Positions 1-9,651 are shown, counted from the stretch's first letter. The stretch is 64,000 bases of DNA from Agromyces sp. S2-1-8 (GCF_021129215.1 NZ_JAJOLP010000001.1:310001-374000), one strand, 5' to 3'. Numbers and translations are program-made. Notes: generated by a model from the sequence alone, not told the origin.

Positions 1-558
1 GAGCTGCTCGATCGTCATCGCGATGCACGTGAGGCCCCCATGCTCCAGCACGCTGTTGAGCGGCACGCCGGACATCGCCGACAGCGGGCCCGAAGCCGGA
101 TCGACCGGGTCTGGGCACTCGGGCACCGGCACGATCATGTCGCGCGGGAAGCTCACGACCTCGACGTGCGAGTGGTCCTGCGAGACATGCAGCAGCATGT
201 TCACGTCGTTGAGAATGCCCGAATCCTCTTCGGGGTCGCCGAAGGAGCCGTCGGCAGGGCGCTTGTCGCTGCCGACGAGCAGGAAGTTGAGGCCGCCGTC
301 CATCGCACCGATGTCGGGCACCCCCGCGAGCATGTCCTCGCTCGCGAGCGAGGCACCCTGCTTGACCGAACCGACGAGGTCGACGGCCGCGTAGGCGGCC
401 ACCGCGGTCGCGCTCACCGCCACCACGGCGACGACGGATGCCACGAGCTTCAGGGTCGCGCGCGGCCCGGTGTGCCGCGGCAGGCGCCCGTGACGCGTCG
501 GCTCGGGCGCGCCGACCGGCGCCGCGGCGTCGCCCGGCTCCTCGGTCTGGTGCTCCAC
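1..558 (-). CDS. LytR-CpsA-Psr (LCP) family protein, C-terminus cut by window edge
   Basis: LCP enzymes move glycopolymers from undecaprenyl-phosphate carriers onto peptidoglycan at the outer face of the membrane. Only about the first 186 residues are in the window. A short Arg/Pro-rich cytoplasmic tail is followed by one hydrophobic anchor (about residues 33-55). The start of the LCP fold shows FLLVGSDKR near residue 80 and, further on, VVSFPRDMIVPVP; these correspond to the family GSDxR and SxPRD motifs that hold the lipid pyrophosphate. The GTG start is chosen for the GGGAGGGG Shine-Dalgarno 5 bases upstream, with a TAGACT box before it. The polymer transferred cannot be told from this fragment. 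Confidence 0.85.
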   Translation of the reverse strand, partial: MEHQTEEPGDAAAPVGAPEPTRHGRLPRHTGPRATLKLVASVVAVVAVSATAVAAYAAVDLVGSVKQGASLASEDMLAGVPDIGAMDGGLNFLLVGSDKRPADGSFGDPEEDSGILNDVNMLLHVSQDHSHVEVVSFPRDMIVPVPECPDPVDPASGPLSAMSGVPLNSVLEHGGLTCIAMTIEQL

Positions 559-580
559 GTCGTCCCCTCCCGACCACACG

Positions 581-586
581 AGTCTA
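581..586 (-). promoter_or_regulatory. -10 box (TAGACT) of the LCP gene
   Basis: TAGACT on the minus strand lies 22 bases before the GTG start of the LCP gene, leaving a leader of about 15 bases that holds the Shine-Dalgarno. No clear -35 box is visible. It abuts a small hairpin that could end the upstream HAD gene. Confidence 0.45.
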
Positions 587-589
587 TTT

Positions 590-607
590 GCCGCGCCCCC
601 ACGCGGC
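590..607 (-). terminator. Hairpin after the HAD phosphatase gene
   Basis: GCCGCG and CGCGGC form a 6-bp stem with a 6-base loop, 18 bases past the stop codon of the HAD gene (minus strand). There is no long T-run, only AAATAG. It may be a weak terminator. Confidence 0.35.
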
Positions 608-624
608 CTGTGCGTCTTCCCCGG

Positions 625-1455
625 TCAGGGCAGCGTGTCGAGGATCGACGCGAGTCCGGCCTCCTCGACGGCGCCGGTCACCTCGCCGGCCGCCGCCCGC
701 ACCTCATCGGGCGCCTGGCCCATCGCGACCGCGCGACCGGCGGCCCCCGCCCAGGCGAACATCTCGAGGTCGTTGCGGCCGTCGCCGACGGCGAGCACCC
801 GGTCGGCCCGGGCCCCGAGCCATCCGCGCACCCGTTCGAGCGCGGTCGCCTTGTTGACCCCGTCGGGCGCGATGTCGAGCCACGCCGTCCACCCGATCGC
901 GTAGCTGACGTGGTGCAGGCCCATCTGGTCGACGATCTCGAAGAACTCGTCGAGCCCGTGCTCGAGGCTCGTCACGACGACGCGGGTGGCGCGCTGGTCG
1001 AGCAGTTCGTCGAAGACGACCTCGCGGGCGTTCTCGAGGTTCCACTCGGTCATGCCCGCGGTGTAGAGCCGGTATCCGTCGGGGAGTTCGACCATGAACT
1101 TGCCCGACGGCAGGAACGCCCGGATGCGCTCCAGCACCGCGGTCGGGTCGAACGTCTCGACGTGCTCGCGCGAGTACCCGCCCTCGGCGGTGTCGTCGCG
1201 GCGCATCGTGATGGCGCCGTTGGCGCACACCACGTACTCGGGCGTGAGCCCGAGCTGTTCGAGCACCGGCCGCGTCGTCGCCCACGAGCGACCGGTCGCG
1301 AGCGTGACGAGGTGGCCCCGGTCGGCCGCAGCGGCCACGGCGTCGGCGACGAGATCGTCGATCGTGCCGTCTTCGTGCATGATCGTGCCGTCGACGTCGA
1401 GCGCGACGAACCACTGGTCAGCCGCGATCTCGCTCGCCGTCGCCTGCTCGCTCAT
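625..1455 (-). CDS. HAD superfamily (Cof-type) sugar-phosphate phosphatase
   Basis: A 276-residue Cof/HAD IIB hydrolase, a cytoplasmic Mg-dependent phosphatase family usually acting on sugar phosphates or flavin phosphates. Motif I is [13 protein letters not shown] near residue 18 (nucleophile and acid Asp pair), a conserved Lys lies in [11 protein letters not shown], and motif IV is [11 protein letters not shown] near residue 225. The ATG overlaps the serS stop as ATGA, so the two are translationally coupled. Reading further upstream would run into serS in another frame. The substrate cannot be assigned. Confidence 0.85.
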   Translation of the reverse strand: MSEQATASEIAADQWFVALDVDGTIMHEDGTIDDLVADAVAAAADRGHLVTLATGRSWATTRPVLEQLGLTPEYVVCANGAITMRRDDTAEGGYSREHVETFDPTAVLERIRAFLPSGKFMVELPDGYRLYTAGMTEWNLENAREVVFDELLDQRATRVVVTSLEHGLDEFFEIVDQMGLHHVSYAIGWTAWLDIAPDGVNKATALERVRGWLGARADRVLAVGDGRNDLEMFAWAGAAGRAVAMGQAPDEVRAAAGEVTGAVEEAGLASILDTLP

Positions 1456-2720
1456 CGCGCGACGGGCTCGAATCGCTCGAGGCCGCCGAGATAGCCCCGC
1501 AGCGCCTCGGGCACGATCACCGAGCCGTCGGACTGCTGGTGCGTCTCGAGGATCGCGACGATCCAGCGGGTCGTCGCGAGCGTGCCGTTGAGGGTCGCGA
1601 CCGGCGCGGTCTTGCCGCTCTCGGTGCGGTGGCGGATGTCGAGGCGGCGGGCCTGGAACGTCGTGCAGTTCGAGGTCGAGGTGAGCTCGCGGTACGCGTT
1701 CTGCGTCGGCACCCACGCCTCGATGTCGTACTTGCGTGCGGCGCTCGAGCCGAGGTCGCCCGCCGCGGTGTCGATGACGCGGTACGCGAGCCCGAGGCTC
1801 TGCAGCATCTCCTCCTGCCACGCGAGCAGGCGCTCGTGCTCGGCCTCGGCCTCGGCCGGGTCGATGTAGGTGAACATCTCGAGCTTGTTGAACTGGTGCA
1901 CGCGGATGATGCCGCGCGTGTCCTTTCCGTGCGAGCCGGCCTCGCTGCGGTAGCAGGTCGACCAGCCGGCGTACCGGATCGGGCCGTTCGACACGTCGAT
2001 GATCTCGTCGGCGTGGTAGCCGGCGAGCGCGACCTCGCTCGTGCCCGTGAGGTACAGCTCCTGCTCTGGCAGGTAGTACACCTCGTCGGCGTGGGCGCCG
2101 AGGAACCCGGTGCCGTTCATGATCTCGGGACGCACGAGCGTCGGCGTGATGAGCGGGGTGAACCCTGCGGCGATCGCGCGGTCGAGGCCCATGTTCATGA
2201 GGGCGAGCTCGAGGCGGGCGCCGACGCCCTTGAGGTAGTGGAAGCGCGCGCCCGACACCTTCGCGCCGCGCGGCATGTCGATCGCGTCGAGCAGCTCGCC
2301 GATCTCGAGGTGGTCGCGCGGCTCGAAGTCGAACGCGGCGATCTCGCCGACCTCGCGCAGCACGATGTAGTCGTCCTCGCCGCCGGCGGGCACGCCGTCG
2401 ATGACGATGTTGCCGAGCTTCTGCACGGCGAGCGTGAACTCGGCCTCGGCGTCGCTCACCGCCTGGTTCGCGGCCTTGACCCGCGCCGCGAGCTCTTGCG
2501 CCTGGGCGACGAGCGCGGCCTTCGCGTCTTTCGGGGCCTGGGCGACCTGCTTGCCGAACGCGTTCTGCTCGGCGCGGAGCGTCTCGAAGACGGTGATCGC
2601 GGTGCGGCGCGCCGAATCGGCGGCGACGGCCTCGTCGACGAGCGCCGAGGACTCGCCACGGAGCTCCTGCGAACGCTTGATGAGGTCGGGGTTCTCGCGG
2701 AGCAGCACGGGGTCGATCAC
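1452..2720 (-). CDS. serS: Serine--tRNA ligase
   Basis: Seryl-tRNA synthetase (422 residues, normal for the bacterial family) charges tRNA-Ser in the cytoplasm. The N-terminal coiled-coil arm covers about residues 1-105. The class II catalytic core shows motif 2 around [16 protein letters not shown] and motif 3 with [17 protein letters not shown] near the C-terminus. The GTG start giving [15 protein letters not shown] matches the usual family start (MIDxxxLR). An ATG 24 bases upstream is less likely because a TAGACT -10 box lies just 7 bases before the GTG, which suggests a leaderless mRNA beginning at the GTG. Confidence 0.97.
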   Translation of the reverse strand: MIDPVLLRENPDLIKRSQELRGESSALVDEAVAADSARRTAITVFETLRAEQNAFGKQVAQAPKDAKAALVAQAQELAARVKAANQAVSDAEAEFTLAVQKLGNIVIDGVPAGGEDDYIVLREVGEIAAFDFEPRDHLEIGELLDAIDMPRGAKVSGARFHYLKGVGARLELALMNMGLDRAIAAGFTPLITPTLVRPEIMNGTGFLGAHADEVYYLPEQELYLTGTSEVALAGYHADEIIDVSNGPIRYAGWSTCYRSEAGSHGKDTRGIIRVHQFNKLEMFTYIDPAEAEAEHERLLAWQEEMLQSLGLAYRVIDTAAGDLGSSAARKYDIEAWVPTQNAYRELTSTSNCTTFQARRLDIRHRTESGKTAPVATLNGTLATTRWIVAILETHQQSDGSVIVPEALRGYLGGLERFEPVAR

Positions 2721-2727
2721 CCGAGCA

Positions 2728-2733
2728 AGTCTA
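2728..2733 (-). promoter_or_regulatory. Leaderless promoter -10 box of serS
   Basis: TAGACT on the minus strand is separated from the serS GTG by 7 bases, so transcription would start at or next to the start codon. No Shine-Dalgarno is present. The divergent lipid kinase gene has the same arrangement 74 bases away. Confidence 0.6.
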
Positions 2734-2781
2734 GCCCGCGGCATCCACGGGTCTTCAGCGAACTCCCGCGCGCAGGTGCCG

Positions 2782-2787
2782 TACCGT
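2782..2787 (+). promoter_or_regulatory. Leaderless promoter -10 box of the lipid kinase gene
   Basis: TACCGT is followed by 7 bases and the GTG start at 2795, with no Shine-Dalgarno between. This is the same spacing as at serS. Confidence 0.5.
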
Positions 2788-2794
2788 TGGCAGT

Positions 2795-3802
2795 GTGACG
2801 GCCCAGCACCAGACCAGCGCGGATGGCTCGGAGCCGCGCCCGCGCGCGGCGGTCATCAGCAACCCCACGAAGTCGGGGGTCGATGCGCTCCGCGCCGCCG
2901 TCGAGCGCGCCGAGGAGCGGCAGGGGTTCGCCCCGTCGCTGTGGATCGACACCACCGAGGACGACCCGGGCAAGGGCATGGCCCGCGAAGCGGTCGAGGC
3001 CGGCGCCGACCTCGTGATCGCGGCCGGCGGCGACGGCACCGTGCGCTCGGTCGCGGCCGGGCTGCGGGGCACCGGGGTCCCGATGGGCATCGTGCCGCTC
3101 GGCACGGGCAACCTGTTCGCGCGCAACCTCGACATCCCGGTGAACGACGTCGACGACGCCGTGGTGCTCGCGTTCGCCGGGCTCGACCGGGCGGTCGACG
3201 TGCTCATCGCCCGCGTGCGTCGGCCCGACGGCAGCACGGAGGCGCACGCGTCGCTCGTGATGGCGGGCATCGGCATCGACGCGACGATGATCGCGAACAC
3301 GAATCCAGACCTCAAGAAGAAGGTGGGCTGGCTCGCCTACGTCGACGCGGGCCTGCGGGCGCTGCCGAACTCGGAGCCGTTCCGCATCGTGCACCGCCTC
3401 GACGGCGGCCGGCACCACCGGTCGAGGGTGTCGAGCATCCTCGTGGCCAACCTCGGCTACCTGCCGGGCAACCTCGAGCTCATCCCCGACGCCGAGATCG
3501 ACGACGGCCGCCTCGACGTCGTGCGGCTGCAGCCGCGCAACCTGTTCGGCTGGCTGTTCGTGTGGCGTGTCATCGCGTGGGAGAACCGGGTCATGCGCAA
3601 GACCGCGATCGGCCGGCAGGTGCTCGACCTCACGGGTGGCAACCGCCGGCAGGTCGTCGCGTACTCGCGTGGTCGCAACGTCGACCTCGCGATCGAGGGC
3701 GGGCCGCAGGAGTTCGAGATCGACGGCGACGAGTTCGGCACCGTCGTCGCGGCGCGGTTCGAGGTCGACCCGGCGTCGCTCGTCGTGCGCGTGCCGCGCT
3801 GA
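2795..3802 (+). CDS. Diacylglycerol kinase family lipid kinase
   Basis: 335 residues of the DagK/YegS/DgkB-type lipid kinase family, cytoplasmic enzymes that phosphorylate diacylglycerol or related lipids at the membrane. The catalytic domain shows [17 protein letters not shown] near residue 75 (nucleotide-binding GGDGT) and [15 protein letters not shown] near residue 105, both diagnostic. The C-terminal beta-sandwich continues to about residue 325. The GTG start is preceded by TACCGT and 7 bases, as in other leaderless genes here. The exact lipid substrate is unknown. Confidence 0.9.
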   Translation: MTAQHQTSADGSEPRPRAAVISNPTKSGVDALRAAVERAEERQGFAPSLWIDTTEDDPGKGMAREAVEAGADLVIAAGGDGTVRSVAAGLRGTGVPMGIVPLGTGNLFARNLDIPVNDVDDAVVLAFAGLDRAVDVLIARVRRPDGSTEAHASLVMAGIGIDATMIANTNPDLKKKVGWLAYVDAGLRALPNSEPFRIVHRLDGGRHHRSRVSSILVANLGYLPGNLELIPDAEIDDGRLDVVRLQPRNLFGWLFVWRVIAWENRVMRKTAIGRQVLDLTGGNRRQVVAYSRGRNVDLAIEGGPQEFEIDGDEFGTVVAARFEVDPASLVVRVPR

Positions 3803-3812
3803 CCGCTCCGGT

Positions 3813-3839
3813 GGTCGAGTAGCGAAGCGAGTCGAGACC
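3813..3839. repeat. Dispersed imperfect palindrome (GGTCGAG...TCGAGACC type)
   Basis: A 27-bp element starting GGTCGAGTAGCG and ending GTCGAGACC lies between the convergent lipid kinase and MFS genes. A related 31-bp copy is at 25216-25246, and half-copies (GGTCGAGTAGCG or its complement) flank the repeat at 39919-40143. It looks like a REP-type intergenic repeat. Confidence 0.6.
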
Positions 3840-3840
3840 C

Positions 3841-5424
3841 TCAGCCGAGCATCGATCCCTCCGCCGACGAGGAGGCCTTCGGGTCGGGGAGCCGACGCAT
3901 GCGCAGCGCGTTCAGCACGCCGAGCAGCCCCGCGAGGATGGGCACGATGAGCGCGACCTGCAGGGCGATGAACCGCGAGTCGGTGTTGATGCGCAGGATC
4001 TCCTCCTGCACGGCTGGCGGCTGGTCGACGAGGAGCTCGGCGAGCCCGGTGTCGGTCATGATCTCGGCGTCCTCCTCGAGGACGGTCGAGACCTGCTGCG
4101 CCTCCTCGGCGCTCAGCACCGTGCTCGACTCGGCGCTCGCCGTGAACGTGAACGCGAGCGTCGCGAGCATGATCGCCCCCGCGAAGGCGAGTCCGAACGA
4201 GAGACCGAACGAGCCGGCCGCCGAGTTGACACCCGCCGCCTCGCTGACCCGCTCGTCGGAGATCGGCGACAGCGTGTAGTTGTTGAGCTGCGAGACGAGC
4301 AGGCCGAGGCCGCATCCGGCGACGATGAGCGGCAGCGTGAGGTACCAGCCCGAGTCGGCGATCGGCACGATCGGCACGAGCACCCCGACGCCCACGACGA
4401 CGAGGGCGAAGCCCCACAGGATGATGCTCGCCGGCCTGCGTCTCAGCCCGCGGCCGGCCAGCAGGGCGACGACGAACATGCTGAGCGAGAGCGGCGCGAT
4501 CGAGAGCCCGGCCTGCAGCGCGTTGTACTCGAAGACCATCTGCAGGTAGATCGGCAGCACGATCATGGTGCCGCCGAGGGCGATCTGCTGCAGCAGCTGC
4601 CCGCTCGCCCCGGTGCGGAACATCTTCGACTCGAAGAGGGCCGGGTCGAGCAGCACGGGCTTGCCGGCGCGCTTGCGGTTGCGCAGCCAGAAGACGAGGA
4701 GGCCGAGGCCAAGCACGCCGATGCCGATGATGAGGCCGACGTAGCCGCCGCCCTCCTGCCAGACGAGGATGCCGGTGACCACGCCCCCCATTCCGATGAT
4801 CGAGAGCAGCGCGCCGACGATGTCGACCGACCGATCGCCGTGATACGGCACATCCTTCACGAGCCCGATGCCCGCGAGCACCACGGCGATGATGAGCGCC
4901 TCGAGCGCGAAACCGACCCGCCACGAGAGGAAGGTCGTGATGAACCCGCCGAGCAGGGGCCCGACGGCGGCGGCGATCGCCGCCGAGGCGCCGACGAGCG
5001 CGTACACCCGCTTCTGGTGGTCGCCCTCGAAGTTGCCGTGGATGAGCGACTGCATCGCAGGCAGCAGCAGCGACGCGCCGATGCCGCCGATCACCGCCCA
5101 GAAGATGATGATCGCGGTGAGGTCCTGCGCGAACACCATGGCGATCGCACCGATCGCGTAGCCGAGGAGGCCCAGGACGTACGCGAGCTTCCGGCCGATG
5201 AGGTCGCCCGTCTTGCCGCCGATGAGGATGAACGCCGCCGAGACGAGGGCCTCGAGCGCGATCGCGCCCTGCACGCCGCTCACCGTGGTGTCGAGATCGC
5301 GCACGACCGCGGAGATCGACACGTTCATGAGCGAGGTGTCGACCACGAGCACGAACATGGCCATCGCGAGCAGGAGCGCGAGCTTGCCGTTGAACCGCCC
5401 TTCGGCGGTGCCGCGAGAGTCCAT
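3841..5424 (-). CDS. MFS transporter, DHA2-type (14 TM) drug exporter-like
   Basis: 527 residues with about 14 hydrophobic segments, the size and layout of the DHA2 proton-driven exporters (EmrB/QacA-like). Transmembrane helix 1 carries LVVDTSLMNVSI, the DHA2 motif with an Asp. The loop between TM2 and TM3 has GGKTGDLIGRK, the MFS motif A. A large extracytoplasmic loop (about residues 425-485) is rich in Ser/Glu. The C-terminal tail is short and charged. Start at the ATG giving MDSRGTAEG; no strong Shine-Dalgarno is seen. Substrate unknown. Confidence 0.88.
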   Translation of the reverse strand: MDSRGTAEGRFNGKLALLLAMAMFVLVVDTSLMNVSISAVVRDLDTTVSGVQGAIALEALVSAAFILIGGKTGDLIGRKLAYVLGLLGYAIGAIAMVFAQDLTAIIIFWAVIGGIGASLLLPAMQSLIHGNFEGDHQKRVYALVGASAAIAAAVGPLLGGFITTFLSWRVGFALEALIIAVVLAGIGLVKDVPYHGDRSVDIVGALLSIIGMGGVVTGILVWQEGGGYVGLIIGIGVLGLGLLVFWLRNRKRAGKPVLLDPALFESKMFRTGASGQLLQQIALGGTMIVLPIYLQMVFEYNALQAGLSIAPLSLSMFVVALLAGRGLRRRPASIILWGFALVVVGVGVLVPIVPIADSGWYLTLPLIVAGCGLGLLVSQLNNYTLSPISDERVSEAAGVNSAAGSFGLSFGLAFAGAIMLATLAFTFTASAESSTVLSAEEAQQVSTVLEEDAEIMTDTGLAELLVDQPPAVQEEILRINTDSRFIALQVALIVPILAGLLGVLNALRMRRLPDPKASSSAEGSMLG

Positions 5425-5500
5425 GGCTCACTCAAGCACACCCGCGGCCGGGCCGGAAGGGCCCGCTCCGGTTCGAAGCGGTCCGAAACGGCGCGCAGAC

Positions 5501-5536
5501 GGGGGCGGGGCCGGCCGGCCGGCCGGTCCCGCCCCC
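5501..5536 (-). terminator. Strong GC hairpin ending the GH89 gene
   Basis: A 16-bp stem (arms 5501-5516 and 5521-5536, GGGGGCGGGGCCGGCC against its near-complement with one G-T pair) and a 4-base loop, 15 bases past the stop codon of the GH89 gene. No T-run follows, as is common for actinobacterial terminators. Confidence 0.7.
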
Positions 5537-5550
5537 GGTTCGCGCCTGCG

Positions 5551-8298
5551 TCAGCCGCAGGTCACGATCGCGTCGGCCCAGTCCGCGCGGTCCCACCATT
5601 CGGCCTGGCCGGCGGGCGAGCCCGCCGCGTTCGGGTCGACCACGAGCTCGAGCCGCTCGACACCGGTGACGTCGACGTCGACCTCGGCGGCCAGCCCCTT
5701 CGTCATCGCGCCGCTGTCGTAACGCACCTCGCCGTCGGCGACGACCCGGAAGATGACGTTGGGCGATGCCCCCGCCTTGTTCATGATGTCGTCGATGCCC
5801 ACGACCGCCGCGAACGCCGAGCACTGCCCGCCGAGGTTGAATCCGATCGTGGTCGGCGAGTTGACCCCGAGCCCCTTGCCGTACTCGACGCCGGCGAGCC
5901 GGATCGGCTTGCCGTCGCCGTACGCGGCCTCGCCGATCTCGGTGTCGCGCTCGATCGGCCCGTAGGCCGCGTTGAGCGACACCAAGGCGAACGGCAGGTC
6001 GGAGAGGAAGTGCTCGCCCGCCGTCGGCGGCTCGGGCACGTCGGGCACGGTCGCGTCGTGGGCCTCGACCGCGCGTCCGGCGAGCTCGACGATGTCGCCC
6101 TCGGGCTCGGTGAGGAACGCCGAGGTGTCGGTCGACGCCGTGAACTCGGCGCCGACGGCGTACCAGTCGATCGACGCCGGGGCCCTGCCGGTGTCGAAGG
6201 CCGTCTGGATGCTCGCGAAGAACCGCTCCCACCGGTCCTTGTAGTAGGTGCTGACGAGACCCTGCCACTCGCGGTTCGCGTAGTCGTTGAGGCCGGCGTC
6301 GACGGCGCTGCGGTCGCCCCACGTCGTGACGATCGACCGCGCGTCGAACTCGAGCCGGTCGGCCTCGGCCGCATCGGCGCCCGCGGCGCGTGCGTCTGCG
6401 ATCCAGCGGCCGAAGAGCGTCTGCGGCTGCGTCGCGACGATCGCGTCGAGCAGGTCCATGTTGCCGAGCCACTCCTCGCTGAGCCCGGTGAAGGCCGCCC
6501 GGTCGCGCATGCCGTAGGCCTGCTGCAGCTGCGGCAGCAGCACCCGCGAGGTGTTCGAGGTCACCTGGCGCGCGACATCCATGAGGTCGTACCGGTAGCT
6601 CGCGTTCCCGCCCGCGGCGGGAGCGGCGGCGAGCAGGTGGTCGAGCGCCTCGGCGAACCGGTCGGGGTCGTACGAGAGGCTGCCCGGCGACCAGGTCGCC
6701 GCGGCGCTCGCCGACAGCGACGGGCGGGCGCCGTAGAGCCCGTCGTGCGCCTCGCTGTAGCCCTCGTTGTCGGGCAGGGTGTAGGCCGTCTCTGCGAGAA
6801 TGCGCCAGGCCGCCTTCAGCTCCGGGTCGTCGACGCCGTACCGGCGCTCGGTCCAGGCGTCGAACCACGCGTTCACGTCGACGGGGCCGTCGCGCCACGC
6901 GAGACCGGCGAAGAAGTCGATCGCGGCAGGGTTGTTGAGTCCGCCCTCCGGCAAGGCCGCGATGCCGTCGACGCGGCTGCCGTCACGGTTCAGCCACTCG
7001 TCGAACAGCTCGTTCCACTTCGCGAGCTCGGCACCCATCGTCGTGTGCCCGCCGAAGTTCCAGATCGTGCCGAACGCGTACGGCACCCCGCTCCACTTGG
7101 CCTCGAGGTCGCCGCGCGCCCAGCGGTCCGACAGGCCGTCCACGATGAAGGTCGTCTCGGGATCCACCGCAGCGGCGACATCCTCGGGCGGGTTGTTCTG
7201 CCAGCCGAGCAGCACCCAGGTCGCCCCGGGCTGCGCCGTCTGCAGGGCCGTCTCGATCGCGCGCGTCGCGGCGGGCACGTCGACGCTGCCGCGGCGGCCG
7301 CCCTCGTGCAGCACGTCCATCTTGTACGCGTTCGAGGCGCCCAGCTTCTCCTCGGATGCCTCGTAGAAGGCCTCGGCGACCGCCGGGAACACGGCCGAAT
7401 TCGGGTCGAGCCAGCCGGGGCGCTGGAACCCGACCCAGCCGCCCTGCGGCTCGACGCGCGCGTCGGCGTTGCGGTCGGCGAAGTCGGTCGGCACGGTGCC
7501 GAAGTACCCGGGCAGCACGGGGGTCATGTCGAGCTCGCGCAGCCGGTCGGCGATCTTGCGACCGAGTTCGGTGCGCTCCTCGAGCAGCGCCTCGCTCGTG
7601 CCGGCCGGATAGCCCGACATGTTCTGCAGCAGCCACCAGGGTTGGTGACCCGGCAGCGGGGTCCACGCGCGGGCCTCCTCGGCCGAGTAGCCGAACTGCT
7701 CGAGCACCTCGGCGTAGACCGCTTCGGAGCCGACCGGCATGAACACCTCGTTGAAGCCGAGCGCGGCGAGTTCGTCGATCTCGCGCTCCCACTCGTCCCA
7801 GGTGCGGTAGGCGCCGGTGTAGCCGTCCTCGGTGTCGTTGCCGTAGAACCGGTGGCTGACGTTCGACGTCGCCGTGATCGGCTCGGCGGGCAGGGGCAGC
7901 GCCGCCTCGGGGTCGAGGTTGCGCACGTTCCACGAGACCGACTGGCCGATCGTGGCGAGGTAGGCGTTGACCCCGGCGATCGCCGTCGCCGAGTCGGTCG
8001 CCGCAACGCGCACGTGGTTGCGCTTCGAGGTGATCTCGTAGGCGTCGGCGCCGTCGGCGGACTCGAGCATCGCGAGATCGAACCCGTCGGATGCCTCGCC
8101 GAGCAGCCGCTCGACGGCGTCGCGCGCGGGCTCGAGGCCCGGCGCCGTCTTGGGCGGCACGTCGAGCTTCGCGTCGCGGGCAGGAGGCTCGGCGTTCGCC
8201 GCGCCGGCGGTGCCGGTCGTCAGCAGGAGTGCGGTCGCGATCGTGGCGAGCGGAGCGAGGGCCGCTCGTCGACGTCGTCTGGGCGTTGGGTGCATCAT
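5551..8298 (-). CDS. Secreted GH89 alpha-N-acetylglucosaminidase with C-terminal NPCBM module
   Basis: 915 residues. A signal peptide (RRRRR then ALAPLATIATALLLT, cleavage near residue 34) precedes an NAGLU N-terminal domain, the GH89 catalytic barrel (for example RFYGNDTEDGYTGAYRTWDEW, PWWLLQNMSGYP and NAYKMDVLHEGG) and the all-helical C-terminal NAGLU domain. The last ~140 residues (from about 770) form an NPCBM sugar-binding module (YGKGLGVNSPTTIGF, NVIFRVVADGEVRYDSG). GH89 removes terminal alpha-linked GlcNAc, as in heparan sulfate or mucin glycans, here outside the cell. The first of two adjacent ATGs is chosen, with GAAAGG about 7 bases upstream. It is divergent from a ROK regulator and shares a palindrome-containing promoter region with it. 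Confidence 0.88.
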   Translation of the reverse strand: MMHPTPRRRRRAALAPLATIATALLLTTGTAGAANAEPPARDAKLDVPPKTAPGLEPARDAVERLLGEASDGFDLAMLESADGADAYEITSKRNHVRVAATDSATAIAGVNAYLATIGQSVSWNVRNLDPEAALPLPAEPITATSNVSHRFYGNDTEDGYTGAYRTWDEWEREIDELAALGFNEVFMPVGSEAVYAEVLEQFGYSAEEARAWTPLPGHQPWWLLQNMSGYPAGTSEALLEERTELGRKIADRLRELDMTPVLPGYFGTVPTDFADRNADARVEPQGGWVGFQRPGWLDPNSAVFPAVAEAFYEASEEKLGASNAYKMDVLHEGGRRGSVDVPAATRAIETALQTAQPGATWVLLGWQNNPPEDVAAAVDPETTFIVDGLSDRWARGDLEAKWSGVPYAFGTIWNFGGHTTMGAELAKWNELFDEWLNRDGSRVDGIAALPEGGLNNPAAIDFFAGLAWRDGPVDVNAWFDAWTERRYGVDDPELKAAWRILAETAYTLPDNEGYSEAHDGLYGARPSLSASAAATWSPGSLSYDPDRFAEALDHLLAAAPAAGGNASYRYDLMDVARQVTSNTSRVLLPQLQQAYGMRDRAAFTGLSEEWLGNMDLLDAIVATQPQTLFGRWIADARAAGADAAEADRLEFDARSIVTTWGDRSAVDAGLNDYANREWQGLVSTYYKDRWERFFASIQTAFDTGRAPASIDWYAVGAEFTASTDTSAFLTEPEGDIVELAGRAVEAHDATVPDVPEPPTAGEHFLSDLPFALVSLNAAYGPIERDTEIGEAAYGDGKPIRLAGVEYGKGLGVNSPTTIGFNLGGQCSAFAAVVGIDDIMNKAGASPNVIFRVVADGEVRYDSGAMTKGLAAEVDVDVTGVERLELVVDPNAAGSPAGQAEWWDRADWADAIVTCG

Positions 8299-8368
8299 CG
8301 GGCCTTTCGCCGGTCGTTCGGATGCGGCGCGGATCGCGCCGCCATCCCGACCCAATCAGACCTCCGAC

Positions 8369-8393
8369 CTTTACGCAAGGTCTTAACGTAAAG
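8369..8393. promoter_or_regulatory. Inverted repeat between GH89 and ROK regulator genes (probable ROK operator)
   Basis: Perfect arms CTTTACG (8369-8375) and CGTAAAG (8387-8393) with an 11-bp spacer. It is AT-rich against its surroundings and sits between the divergent starts at 8298 and 8428, just upstream of a TAAACT -10-like box (8401-8406) of the ROK gene. The position fits a site where the ROK protein controls both genes. Confidence 0.6.
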
Positions 8394-8427
8394 TCTCGGC
8401 TAAACTAATCGCCGGAACGGAGGCCGC

Positions 8428-9651
8428 ATGAACGACCCGATCGTCGGCACCGCACGACTCAAGCGCTACAACACCGCGAGGGTGCTCGACGAGCTGCGCT
8501 CCGGCGGCGAGCCGGTGCGCATCGTCGAGATCGCGGAGCGCACCGGCCTCACCCGCTCGACGGTCGCCACGATCATCGAGGAGCTCGACGCCGACGGCTG
8601 GCTGCGCCGGCACGACCCGCTCGGCGCCCTCGGGCGGCCGGCAGCGCGGTTCTCGGTGACGCCCGAGCGCTTCCACGTGCTCGGCGTCGACATCGGACTG
8701 CACCGCGTCGTCGCCGAGGTCGCCGACGCCGCGGGCGCCGTGATCGCCGAGGCGAACGCCCTCCACGAGGTGCACGACGGCCGCGAGCTGCTGCGCCTCG
8801 TCAACGCGACCGTCGACCGCGCCCTCGCCGCGGCGGCCCTCGAACGCGGCGGCATCGCGGCAGTCTCGGTCGCGAGCGTCGGCATGATCGACCGCGCCGA
8901 GGGGCGCGTGCGCGTCATCCGGGGCATCGACGCGTGGACCGACCTCGACCTGACCCGCGAGCTCGGCCGCGGGTTCGGCGTCGACGTCGACCTCGACAAC
9001 GACGCGAATCTCGCCGCCCTCGCCATGTCGGAGCTCGACGACTGCCCGCCGTCGTTCCTGACGGTGCAGTGGGGCGAGCGGCTCGGCGCCGGCCTCGTGC
9101 TCGACGGTCGGCTCTACCGCGGCCCGCTCGGAGCCGCCGGCGAGATCGGCGCGCTCATGGTGACCGACCCGTGGAGCGGCGAGCGCGCGACGCTCGAGGC
9201 CGTGGTCGGCGCCGAGCACATCGACGAGATCGCCCGGCTCGTCGCGGCGAGGGACCCGTTCACCCGACTCGCCTCCGAGCTCGGCGCTGAGGCCGCCGCC
9301 GCCCACGTGTTCGAGCGGGCCAACGACGGCGAGCGCGCGGCCACCGAGATCGTCGACCAGCTCGCCGACGTCGCCGCGCGGGCGCTCGCGCCGATCCTGC
9401 TCGCGCTCGACCTGCACCGGGTCTACGTGACGGGCGGCATCGCGCGCGGCGGCGATGTGCTCACCGCCGCCCTCGAACGACGGCTCACCGCGATCGGCGC
9501 CGCACCGATCGAGGTGCGGTTGTCACCGTTCGCCGAGAACACGGTGGTGCGCGGCGCCGTCACCGCCGCCGTGCGGTCGGCCTGGGAGTCGGCGCTCGAC
9601 GGCGGCCTCGGCTCCGACGCGCGCACGAGGGCGCGGAGTTCCGCCCGCTGA
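8428..9651 (+). CDS. ROK family transcriptional regulator
   Basis: 407 residues of the NagC/Mlc/XylR-like ROK group. An N-terminal winged helix (TGLTRSTVATIIEEL near residue 45) is followed by the actin-like ROK fold: VLGVDIGLHRVVAEV (phosphate-loop region), DNDANLAALAM, and GERLGAGLVLDGRLYRG. The Cys-rich zinc motif CxCGxxGC of ROK sugar kinases is absent (GEIGALMVTDPWSGERATLE instead), so this is a regulator rather than a kinase. ATG start with a CGGAGG Shine-Dalgarno (8418-8423). It probably senses GlcNAc or a related sugar and controls the divergent GH89 gene; the ligand is inference. Confidence 0.88.
   Translation: MNDPIVGTARLKRYNTARVLDELRSGGEPVRIVEIAERTGLTRSTVATIIEELDADGWLRRHDPLGALGRPAARFSVTPERFHVLGVDIGLHRVVAEVADAAGAVIAEANALHEVHDGRELLRLVNATVDRALAAAALERGGIAAVSVASVGMIDRAEGRVRVIRGIDAWTDLDLTRELGRGFGVDVDLDNDANLAALAMSELDDCPPSFLTVQWGERLGAGLVLDGRLYRGPLGAAGEIGALMVTDPWSGERATLEAVVGAEHIDEIARLVAARDPFTRLASELGAEAAAAHVFERANDGERAATEIVDQLADVAARALAPILLALDLHRVYVTGGIARGGDVLTAALERRLTAIGAAPIEVRLSPFAENTVVRGAVTAAVRSAWESALDGGLGSDARTRARSSAR

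Noticed and set aside
4840-8391. 1183-codon plus-strand frame opposite the MFS and GH89 genes
   Set aside because: It spans two unrelated minus-strand genes and the terminator between them, and shows only biased composition.
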